In this document: piece by piece, positions 16,232 through 22,925 of the stretch
How positions within the stretch are numbered: the stretch's first letter is position 1
How the letters are laid out: every line of letters starts with the position of its first letter
Assembly (NCBI GenBank): GCA_905233135.1
Contig: CAJOCQ010000021.1
Span: 1 to 36,802 of the forward strand
Length of the DNA stretch: 36,802 bases
From: an uncultured Selenomonadaceae bacterium
GTDB lineage: Bacteria; Bacillota; Negativicutes; Selenomonadales; Selenomonadaceae
Direction: 5' to 3'
The notes under the pieces: model-generated
Told to the model about the DNA's origin: nothing
Database searches by the model: none
What the model saw: the letters and a program-made list of their open reading frames with translations, nothing else
Translations under genes and position numbers: made by a program

Positions 16232-19153
16232 TTAATTTTTATTCAAAACGCGCTGCAAAGTTTTCATCATTTTTGGAACGTCAAGCGGTTTTGCAACGTG
16301 TTCATTCATACCCGCCGCCTTTGCCCTTTCCACGTCTTCAGAAAAAGCATTCGCTGTCATTGCAATTATTGGAATGTTTGCAAGCGCGGGATTTTCCAAC
16401 TTGCGAATTGCCTGCGCCGCCTCGTAGCCGTTCATAATCGGCATTTGAATATCCATTAAAACGGCGTCATAGTCTCCAACATTCGACGCAGAAATTTTTT
16501 CAACAGCTTCCTTGCCGTTCGTTGCAAAATCGACAGTGAAGCCTACTTCTTCCAAAATCATTATTGCAATTTCGCGGTTAACCTCAATATCTTCAACCAG
16601 CAAAAGTTTTTTGTTGCTGAAATCCAAATTTTTAATTTCGTCAATAGCGGGCTTTTCGTCTGCAACTTCAGCGGCATCAACGAGTTGCAGTTCAATATTC
16701 AAAATAAATTCAGTGCCCTTGCCGGGCGCGGTAACAACTTCAATGCTGCCGTTCATTAAATCGACAATGCTTTTTGTAATAGCCATACCTAAGCCGGTGC
16801 CTTGAATCCCGCTAACTGTTGACGTCCTTTCACGGGTAAACGGCTCAAAAACAGTTGCCGCAAATTCTTCGCTCATTCCAATCCCCGAATCTTTAACGCG
16901 CAATTCATACGCGCCGAAATTTTCTTTAGCGGAAATTTTTTCTGTAAGCGTGACAGAAATTTTGCCGCCTTCGGGCGTGAATTTAAAAGCGTTGCTTGTC
17001 AAGTTTAAAAGCACGCGGTTAAGGCGGTGCCCGTCGCAGGAAACGTAGGGATTTTTGACGGCGGAAGTATCTACAACGAAATTAATATTTTTTGTATCCA
17101 TTTGAGTTTTGAACATATCGTACAAATCAGCCAAAAATTTTTTGATATTGGCGGGCGCGTTGTCGAGTTCCATTTTGCCGCTCTCAATCCTTGACATTTC
17201 CAAAACGTCATTTATTAAAGCCAAAAGGTGTTGGCTGGAATTTTCAATTTTGACAAGAAAATTTTGCATTTCTTCCAAAGTTACGCCGTGCCGCCGCGCC
17301 AAATTTGTATAGCCAATAATAGCATTCATCGGCGTCCTTATATCGTGGCTCATATTCGACAAAAAATTTGTTTTTGCGCGGGAATTTTCAATAGCCTTCA
17401 TTCGTTCGAGTTCCGATTTTTGCCCGCGCCGCAATATCGCAGAATATATGTTAAACATTATAAAAAGACTCATTAAAATCAAGCCCATTTGAATGACGCT
17501 GTTTCTGAAAAGATTGGTGCGCACGTTATCCATTTGCTGTTTCAAATAATATTCTTCCTGCGTTTGCCGTAATTCGCGGCGCGTGATGCCGTAACTTTCA
17601 AGCTCCCTTTCATAGTACGTATCCATATTTTTTACAACGACTTTAATACTTTCGTCAGTTTCTTGGCGTACCCACATTAACGAGCCGAAAAATATAAAAA
17701 ACAGCATTACAATCCAAACAACTACAGATTTACCGAAACGCTGTACAGTGTCGCGCTCAAAAACATTTTGGAAAAGTACGAATCCGAACGCGCTCCACGC
17801 TACAAGCACAAAGTACGATTCAGTTGCCAAAATATCTGCCGCCCAAAAATTCGGGAAAAGTAAAAACAGTGCGAATATTGAAGAAATTGCAACGCCCGCA
17901 ATTCCCGTAAATTCGTAAATCCTGCGCGAATCTTTTTTTGCGGTAATGTACGCACAAGCGGAAGTATAGCCGTAAACAATCGTTGCGCCAACAGTAGTTG
18001 CGTCAACTACCCAACTTATCATATTGCGCCCGACAAACGGTACAGAAATTGAAACAATCATTAAAAAAATAATTACGTTGCTCGGCACGCCGTCCGCGTT
18101 TAACTTTGAAAACCATTTTGAAATAATATTGTCTTCAGACGTTGCATAAACTAAACGGCTTGCGCCCATATAAAGTCCGAGCAAACTTGTTGAAATTGCA
18201 GTTAGAACAGTCAACGCCATTAAAATTATTCCCGCGTCGCCAAAATTTTTAAAAACGCCGTAAAATGTAGGCACGCTGTCCACGCCGTGTAATTTGTGAA
18301 TGTTATTTAAATAATCTGCCCAATGTGCGAATTGCGGCGGGATTGAAGTTACTGCCAAAATCGTCATTGAAACATAAAAAATTGCGCCGGCGATTATTGC
18401 CCAAGCCATCAGCGAAAAAGATTTTTTCGGCGAAAATTTAAACTCTGCCGCCAAGTGCGAAATTACTTCAAAGCCGACGAACGCCCAAGGAGATAACGCA
18501 ACTATTCCAAAAATTCCTTCAAATACACTTTTTTTGGTTGAATATTCGGGGTAAAAAGTTTCAAGCCCGCCCGCGCTTAATCCTTTTACTGCGAAAATTA
18601 TTCCGCACATTAAAAAAAATATCGTCATCAGCGTATTTAATTTCACTGCGAAAATTTTTTTGTGAATGTCAAGCAAGCCGAAAATAAAAAGTACCGCCAA
18701 AGTTAAAACAATTTCGCCAAAATAAATATCGTAGCCGAATAAAACATAGTGGAAACCGAATTGCATAATGTCGCCGACTAAATTTCTGCCTACAAGTACA
18801 AAAGCGGTTGCATTCGCCCAAATTATTGAAATGTAAGTCAGCCACAACGCCCAAGCGCATAACAGCGCGTGGTCGTAGCCTAAAATTTTTTTCGTGTAGC
18901 TGAAGACGCCGCCTTCATCGGGAAATTTATTTATCATACAGTGATAATTCGCCGCAATGATAATCATAACGATTGCGCCCGCCGTCATTGCAATAATTGT
19001 ACCGACAGGACCTGCGAACGGCAAAAAAGTTGTGCCGGGCATAATGAAGGAACCCCAACCTATACAACAACAAAAAGATAACGCCCAAACTTGCAACGGC
19101 GTTAAAAATTTTGTTAAACCTGCGGAAGAATTTTTTTCGTTCAAATTTGCCAT
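16232..19153 (-). CDS. Hybrid APC-type transporter, histidine kinase and receiver protein
   Basis: One 973-residue chain holds three modules. Residues about 10-470 form an amino-acid/polyamine/organocation (APC) transporter of about 12 membrane helices, with the first-helix GWGSFIMPG and a cytoplasmic DEGG-type motif. Two further helices (about 477-495 and 552-572) flank a 55-residue extracytoplasmic loop. A short coiled linker follows, then HisKA with SNMSHDIRTPMNAIIGY (phospho-His603). The ATPase domain has NLTSNAFKF, DSGIGMS and GTGLGMAI. A C-terminal receiver has phospho-Asp901 in LMDIQMP and the lysine of AKPLD. All catalytic residues are present. ATG at 19153 is chosen because GGTG lies 8 bases upstream; the ATG two codons earlier is too close. 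The likely role is sensing transport or binding of an amino acid and passing on phosphate. No HPt protein or output regulator is adjacent. CbrA (sodium-solute symporter plus kinase) is a known analogue built on another transporter family. Confidence 0.92.
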   Translation of the reverse strand: MANLNEKNSSAGLTKFLTPLQVWALSFCCCIGWGSFIMPGTTFLPFAGPVGTIIAMTAGAIVMIIIAANYHCMINKFPDEGGVFSYTKKILGYDHALLCAWALWLTYISIIWANATAFVLVGRNLVGDIMQFGFHYVLFGYDIYFGEIVLTLAVLFIFGLLDIHKKIFAVKLNTLMTIFFLMCGIIFAVKGLSAGGLETFYPEYSTKKSVFEGIFGIVALSPWAFVGFEVISHLAAEFKFSPKKSFSLMAWAIIAGAIFYVSMTILAVTSIPPQFAHWADYLNNIHKLHGVDSVPTFYGVFKNFGDAGIILMALTVLTAISTSLLGLYMGASRLVYATSEDNIISKWFSKLNADGVPSNVIIFLMIVSISVPFVGRNMISWVVDATTVGATIVYGYTSACAYITAKKDSRRIYEFTGIAGVAISSIFALFLLFPNFWAADILATESYFVLVAWSAFGFVLFQNVFERDTVQRFGKSVVVWIVMLFFIFFGSLMWVRQETDESIKVVVKNMDTYYERELESYGITRRELRQTQEEYYLKQQMDNVRTNLFRNSVIQMGLILMSLFIMFNIYSAILRRGQKSELERMKAIENSRAKTNFLSNMSHDIRTPMNAIIGYTNLARRHGVTLEEMQNFLVKIENSSQHLLALINDVLEMSRIESGKMELDNAPANIKKFLADLYDMFKTQMDTKNINFVVDTSAVKNPYVSCDGHRLNRVLLNLTSNAFKFTPEGGKISVTLTEKISAKENFGAYELRVKDSGIGMSEEFAATVFEPFTRERTSTVSGIQGTGLGMAITKSIVDLMNGSIEVVTAPGKGTEFILNIELQLVDAAEVADEKPAIDEIKNLDFSNKKLLLVEDIEVNREIAIMILEEVGFTVDFATNGKEAVEKISASNVGDYDAVLMDIQMPIMNGYEAAQAIRKLENPALANIPIIAMTANAFSEDVERAKAAGMNEHVAKPLDVPKMMKTLQRVLNKN

Positions 19154-19214
19154 AAACATTACACCTTTGAAAATTCTTGCGTTAATTATAAAACAATCAG
19201 ATAATTTAGCAAAC

Positions 19215-19243
19215 TTGCAAACAAAATTTTTTTCTGGTATAAT
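19215..19243 (+). promoter_or_regulatory. Strong sigma-A promoter upstream of the cysK region
   Basis: TTGCAA (19215-19220) and a perfect TATAAT (19238-19243) are separated by exactly 17 bases, with TG just upstream of the -10. It should drive transcription from about 19250 into the hairpin at 19281-19311. Confidence 0.8.
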
Positions 19244-19249
19244 CTGTGC

Positions 19250-19318
19250 GTTATAAATTTGAGTGATTCGACAACGGAAGCTCGGAGACTTGCCAAAGGC
19301 GGTCTTGCGAGTTTTTTT
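19250..19318 (+). ncRNA. Short terminated transcript: leader attenuator or small RNA
   Basis: Downstream of the promoter the transcript would be about 65 bases. It ends in a three-part hairpin (CTCG/CGAG, AGAC/GTCT and GCC/GGC around an AAA loop, 19281-19311), followed by seven T residues. Either this is a small RNA, or it is a leader that terminates early before the DUF2292-cysK genes. I do not recognise a known riboswitch class; the T-box signature is absent. Confidence 0.5.
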
Positions 19319-19370
19319 GCGTTAAGGAGGGAATGGTTAATTTTTTTTATTTTTAATTTATGTAATAAAT

Positions 19371-19476
19371 ATTCTTTCTTTCTTTAGTAGAAAGAAAGAA
19401 TCAAAGAAAGAATCGCCGCGCTGGAAGCGCATCCGTGCGCTTCGGGCGCGGCAAGGGGCGCACGTCCTGTGCGCCC
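19371..19476. repeat. GC-rich composite palindromic element (three hairpins)
   Basis: Three perfect or near-perfect palindromes follow each other. The first is a 13-bp arm ATTCTTTCTTTCT and its complement (19371-19401). The second is a long stem GCCGCGC-TG-GAAGCGCA with its complement (19415-19452). The third is GGGCGCAC/GTGCGCCC (19456-19476). The second and third are far richer in GC than the surrounding AT-rich spacer. No gene is seen within. It looks like a REP- or MITE-like interspersed element lying between the leader terminator and the DUF2292 gene. Confidence 0.6.
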
Positions 19477-19513
19477 TCTCTTGATGAATTTTTTAATATC
19501 GAGGTGATTCATA

Positions 19514-19849
19514 ATAAAAAAAATCTGCCAAAATTTAATCCCCGAAGAAGTTTTAAACTTTGCACTTGCCGAAATGCAGAAAATTCATAGCGGTGAAATA
19601 ATTTTTGTCGCGCAGGACGGCTATTTAATGCAGGTTGAAATTAATTCGCGGCGGCGAATTTCGGATTGGGAAGAAAAATTTTCTGCGTGGAGCGCGGATT
19701 TAATTTCAAACGTCGCTAAACAAATTCAGCTTGAATTTTCAAAACTTATGTACGGGCGACTGGTTATCAAATTGCAAAAGTGCCGCGTTACGCAGATTGA
19801 AAAAACTTTTCAGCAACGCTTTACCGGCTTGGACGGCGAAGGAATTTAG
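19514..19849 (+). CDS. Double DUF2292 (YezD-like) small protein, likely AUA start
   Basis: The product is about 111 residues with two copies of a YezD-like module. The first holds SGEIIFVAQDGYLMQVE, the second YGRLVIKLQKCRVTQIEK; both follow the family pattern of a helix, then a strand, DG or KC turn and QIE. The first in-frame ATG is at 19574, but the helix of the first module (PEEVLNFALAEMQ) starts upstream of it. The open frame extends back to an AUA at 19514, 7 bases after a good GAGGTG; no ATG, GTG or TTG is available in that stretch. The AUA start is an inference. The gene ends 15 bases before cysK. DUF2292 genes are often found beside sulfur-assimilation genes, but their biochemical function is unknown. 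Confidence 0.7.
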   Translation: MKKICQNLIPEEVLNFALAEMQKIHSGEIIFVAQDGYLMQVEINSRRRISDWEEKFSAWSADLISNVAKQIQLEFSKLMYGRLVIKLQKCRVTQIEKTFQQRFTGLDGEGI

Positions 19850-19864
19850 AAAGGATGTTTTACA

Positions 19865-20800
19865 ATGGGAAAAATTTATAAAAGTGTAATTGAACTTATC
19901 GGCAATACGCCGCTTCTTGAGGCGCAAAACTTTTCAAAAAAATTTAACGTCAATGCAAAAATTTTAGTCAAGCTTGAGTACTTCAACCCCGCAGGCAGTG
20001 TCAAAGACAGAATCGCTAAAGCTATGATTGAACAAGCCGAAAAGGACGGCGTTTTGAAAAAAGGCTCGGTAATTATTGAACCGACCAGCGGCAATACAGG
20101 GATTGGACTTGCAAGCGTTGCAGCGGCGAAAGGTTATCGCGCAATTTTGACAATGCCTGAAACTATGAGCATTGAGCGCAGAAATTTATTGAAAGCTTAC
20201 GGCGCGGAAATTGTTTTGACTGACGGCGCAAAAGGTATGAAGGGCGCAATAGTGAAGGCTGACGAATTAGCTAAAGAAATTCCCAATTCTTTCATACCGG
20301 GACAATTTGTAAATCCCGAAAATCCCAAAATGCATTATCTTACAACGGGTCCCGAAATTTGGGAAGACACGGCGGGCGCGGTTGACGCTTTTATAGCGGG
20401 CGTCGGCACGGGCGGCACGCTTAGCGGCGTTGGAAAATTTTTGAAGGAAAAAAATCCCGCCGTTAAAATTATCGCCGTCGAGCCGGCAACTTCGCCCGTA
20501 CTTTCGCAGGGCAGAGCGGGCGCACATAAAATTCAAGGTATAGGCGCGGGATTTGTTCCTGAAACTTTGGACACAAATATTTATGACGAAATTATAGCCG
20601 TTGAAAATGAAGACGCTTTTAAATTCGGCAGGGAATTTTCACGCGCAGAAGGCGTTTTAATCGGAATTTCAAGCGGCGCGGCGTTGGCTGCTGCTGTTCA
20701 AATTGCCAATCGTGCAGATTTCAAAAATAAAAATATCGTGGTACTTTTGCCTGACACGGGCGACCGCTATTTGTCAACTGATTTATTCAAGGATGCTTGA
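19865..20800 (+). CDS. cysK: Cysteine synthase A (O-acetylserine sulfhydrylase)
   Basis: This is the PLP enzyme that makes L-cysteine from O-acetylserine and sulfide. The 311-residue product has the PLP lysine Lys47 in NPAGSVKDR, the substrate loop EPTSGNTGIGLA, the phosphate-binding GTGGTLSG and the late PDTGDRYLST. Its length is typical of CysK. AGAAAGGATG lies just upstream of the ATG at 19865, and the gene follows the DUF2292 gene after 15 bases. The 7-bp-period repeat after the stop can fold into a stem-loop and may help end the transcript. Confidence 0.96.
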   Translation: MGKIYKSVIELIGNTPLLEAQNFSKKFNVNAKILVKLEYFNPAGSVKDRIAKAMIEQAEKDGVLKKGSVIIEPTSGNTGIGLASVAAAKGYRAILTMPETMSIERRNLLKAYGAEIVLTDGAKGMKGAIVKADELAKEIPNSFIPGQFVNPENPKMHYLTTGPEIWEDTAGAVDAFIAGVGTGGTLSGVGKFLKEKNPAVKIIAVEPATSPVLSQGRAGAHKIQGIGAGFVPETLDTNIYDEIIAVENEDAFKFGREFSRAEGVLIGISSGAALAAAVQIANRADFKNKNIVVLLPDTGDRYLSTDLFKDA

Positions 20801-20803
20801 TTT

Positions 20804-20872
20804 TTAGGTATTAGATGTTAGGCGTTAGGTGTTAGTTAAAAATCCCTAAAACCTAGCACCTAGAACCTAAAA
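20804..20872. repeat. Degenerate 7-bp-period intergenic repeat, copy 2
   Basis: After cysK the plus strand reads TTAGGTA, TTAGATG, TTAGGCG, TTAGGTG, TTAGTTA. A short AT-rich loop follows, then CCTAAAA, CCTAGCA, CCTAGAA, CCTAAAA in the opposite sense. This is the longest and clearest copy, and its arms can pair over most of their length. Confidence 0.75.
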
Positions 20873-20875
20873 GGC

Positions 20876-20904
20876 TTGATTAAAAAAATTTTTTCAGATA
20901 TATT
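20876..20904 (+). promoter_or_regulatory. Probable sigma-A promoter of larC
   Basis: TTGATT (20876-20881), a 17-base spacer and TATATT (20899-20904) lie about 50 bases upstream of the larC start. It follows immediately after the repeat, which suggests that larC is transcribed separately from cysK. Confidence 0.5.
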
Positions 20905-20952
20905 TATGGCGTGCAGAAATTCTGCGCGTCATTTTTTTTGGGAGTGAATTTA

Positions 20953-22188
20953 ATGAAAGCATTATATTTAGATTGTGCAAGCGGGATTAGCGGCAATATG
21001 TTTTTGGGCGCGTGTATTCAATTAGGCGTGCCTGAAAAATATTTGCGGCAAGAATTGGAAAAGTTAAACCTTGCGAAAGAATATCAGCTTGAAATTTCTG
21101 ACGTCAGCAAAAATGGAATTGGCGCGGCGTACGTTGACGTTAAATTATTGAAAGAATTTGAGCCTGAAAAAATTGAAACTTCAAATATTCGCCGCCTGCC
21201 GCGTCATTTGCACAGCCACGAACACCGCACTTTTGCCGATATTAGAAAAATTATCGACAGCTCCGAACTTAGTGCGGCTGTTAAAAATAAGGCGTTGTCA
21301 ATTTTTTCTGTCATTGCGCAGGCTGAAGGCAAAGTTCACCAACGCCCCGCCGATGAAGTCAGCTTTCACGAAGTCGGCGCGATTGATTCTATTGTTGACA
21401 TTGTAGGCTGCGCAATTTGCGTTGACTATTTGGAAGTTGAAAAAATTTTTGTCGGGCGCGTGAATGTCGGCAGCGGCTTTGTAAAATGTGCGCACGGTTT
21501 AATGCCCGTGCCTGCGCCTGCAACCGCTGAACTTTTGCAGGGTTTTAAAACTTACAGTTACGGCGCGGAAAAGGAATTGACGACACCTACAGGCGCGGCA
21601 ATTATTAACGCGCTTGCAGAATTTCGCGCAGATTTGCCCAACGATTTTACTTCGGAAAAAATTGGTTACGGCGCAGGAACTTTAAATTTGCAAATTCCCA
21701 ACGTGTTAAGAATTTATTTCGGCGAATGCAACGCGCAGGTTGAAAGGCACCTCGTCAAACTCGAAACAAATATTGACGATATGAACCCGCAAATTTACGG
21801 CTACCTTTACGAAAAACTTTTCAACGCGGGCGCACTTGACGTTTGGACGCAAAATATTTATATGAAAAAAAATCGCCCCGCGCAAATGCTTACAGTTTTG
21901 GTTGACAGCGAAAATTTGGAAACCTGCGCGAAAATTATTTTTGAGGAAACTACAACGCTCGGCGTCAGAATTATTGCCGTCGATAAGCGAATTGAGGCAA
22001 CGCGCAAAATGGCGAAGGTTGAAACTTCCTACGGCGAAGTTCAATGCAAAGTTTCAGCATACGGCGGCAAGATTGTTTCAATTATGCCCGAATATGAAGA
22101 CTGCCGCCGCCTTGCCGCTGAAAATAACGTGCCCTTCAAAACAGTTTGGCAGGAGGCTTTAAAAAATCAACAGGCACGTTTAAGCTAA
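20953..22188 (+). CDS. larC: LarC, nickel insertion into the pincer cofactor
   Basis: LarC uses CTP to insert nickel into pyridinium-3,5-bisthiocarboxylic acid mononucleotide, giving the nickel-pincer cofactor of lactate racemase and related enzymes. The 411-residue product begins MKALYLDCASGISGNMFLGA. It has a histidine-rich stretch (LPRHLHSHEHRTFADI), the motif SFHEVGAIDSIVDIVG, and the C-terminal LETNIDDMNPQIYGYLYEKL, all characteristic. The ATG at 20953 has GGGAGTG upstream; an earlier in-frame ATG at 20911 has no site and adds unrelated residues. It is one continuous frame, unlike the two-part larC1/larC2 of Lactobacillus plantarum. No larA, larB or larE lies in the window, so the client enzyme is elsewhere. 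Confidence 0.93.
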   Translation: MKALYLDCASGISGNMFLGACIQLGVPEKYLRQELEKLNLAKEYQLEISDVSKNGIGAAYVDVKLLKEFEPEKIETSNIRRLPRHLHSHEHRTFADIRKIIDSSELSAAVKNKALSIFSVIAQAEGKVHQRPADEVSFHEVGAIDSIVDIVGCAICVDYLEVEKIFVGRVNVGSGFVKCAHGLMPVPAPATAELLQGFKTYSYGAEKELTTPTGAAIINALAEFRADLPNDFTSEKIGYGAGTLNLQIPNVLRIYFGECNAQVERHLVKLETNIDDMNPQIYGYLYEKLFNAGALDVWTQNIYMKKNRPAQMLTVLVDSENLETCAKIIFEETTTLGVRIIAVDKRIEATRKMAKVETSYGEVQCKVSAYGGKIVSIMPEYEDCRRLAAENNVPFKTVWQEALKNQQARLS

Positions 22189-22207
22189 AATTTTTTCCAA
22201 AAAAATA

Positions 22208-22233
22208 AACCCGTCGAAAGGCGGGCTTTTTTT
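22208..22233 (+). terminator. Terminator after larC, possibly bidirectional
   Basis: The stem CCCGTC/GGCGGG with a GAAA loop is followed by CTTTTTTT on the plus strand. The minus strand downstream is also T-rich, so it can serve the convergent gene ending at 22264. Confidence 0.85.
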
Positions 22234-22263
22234 ATTAATTATTTTTAAACTAATTGGAAAAAA

Positions 22264-22923
22264 TTATTTATCTAATTCCGGAAAATCTTGCTTAACTCTT
22301 CGCAGTGGAAAAACCCACGCTTTGCGCTCTTGGCCATTCATATCTTTTTGAATTTCGGGAAAAGGTTTATCCGCTAAATAAAACCAACCTCTATATGTAT
22401 AATTTCCTGGAGTTAAAACTTCAAAAACGTGAACTTCTACTTCTGTATTATTATTAGCATTATCCTTTGATTTACAGGGTGTCTTATTTTGCATAAAATC
22501 CGAAGATTTGTTGTCGTCTTCCCTTTCATTTGATTTACACCTTTCATTTGATTTACAGAGTGTCTTATTTTGCATAAAATCCAAAGATTGGTCGCCTCTT
22601 AAGCCCATTCCAGTATATTCAAAAGTGTCGCCTTTCCAACGATCGTAGTAATAACGATTTTTTTTAGCATAACGAAGCGAATCTTTAATAATATACGTGT
22701 TAGAAATTAGCGTTAGAGTTCCTTTTTCTATACAACGCCGCATTCCCATTTGCATTGAGCCGCCAAATATTGTATGTACATCATAATTTGAAATAGCCGC
22801 CGCGCCTACTTCAAAAATTTTTCCATTAAACATTGGAATAAATTTTTGGGGTTTAGGTACGAATGGCTTAAAATCATTCAACATCTTTCTTTCAACATTT
22901 GTAATAATAATTTCTTTTTCCAT
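22264..22923 (-). CDS. SRA/PUA-like (ScoMcrA-type) domain protein with internal duplication
   Basis: The 219-residue protein reads like the SRA-type modified-DNA-recognition domain of McrA-like HNH enzymes: IFEVGAAAISNYDVHTIFGG, then GMRRCIEKGTLTLISN, TGMGLRGDQSLDF, VHVFEVLTPGNYTYRG and WVFPLRRV. Here the domain stands alone; no HNH motif or other nuclease is visible. Between residues about 110 and 160 a hydrophilic loop is expanded by repeats: CKSNER occurs twice in tandem, and DFMQNKT occurs twice 27 residues apart. The ATG at 22923 has GGGAGG 8 bases upstream, within the end of the decarboxylase-Nudix gene, which stops 2 bases before. The genes are therefore coupled. Its role is unknown; binding of modified DNA or nucleotides is plausible. 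The family assignment is from memory of motif patterns. Confidence 0.65.
   Translation of the reverse strand: MEKEIIITNVERKMLNDFKPFVPKPQKFIPMFNGKIFEVGAAAISNYDVHTIFGGSMQMGMRRCIEKGTLTLISNTYIIKDSLRYAKKNRYYYDRWKGDTFEYTGMGLRGDQSLDFMQNKTLCKSNERCKSNEREDDNKSSDFMQNKTPCKSKDNANNNTEVEVHVFEVLTPGNYTYRGWFYLADKPFPEIQKDMNGQERKAWVFPLRRVKQDFPELDK
22466..22591. repeat. Nested in-frame direct repeats inside the SRA-like gene
   Basis: A 45-base segment at 22466-22510 recurs at 22547-22591 with few changes, an offset of 81 bases (27 codons). Inside it an 18-base unit, CTTTCATTTGATTTACA(C/G), repeats in tandem from about 22523. All units keep the reading frame. Confidence 0.85.
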
Positions 22924-22925
22924 AG

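Noticed and set aside
19250..19330. A T-box or SAM riboswitch controlling cysK
   Set aside because: The leader is only about 65 bases and none of the conserved T-box or SAM motifs is present.
19333..19356. A 7-codon open frame (MVNFFYF) after AAGGAGG
   Set aside because: The spacing between AAGGAGG and ATG is only 2 bases and the peptide is all AT-rich codons; more likely a stranded ribosome binding site.
20804..20872. A CRISPR array or telomere-like repeat
   Set aside because: The unit is a degenerate heptamer without spacers, in facing arms; there are no cas genes.
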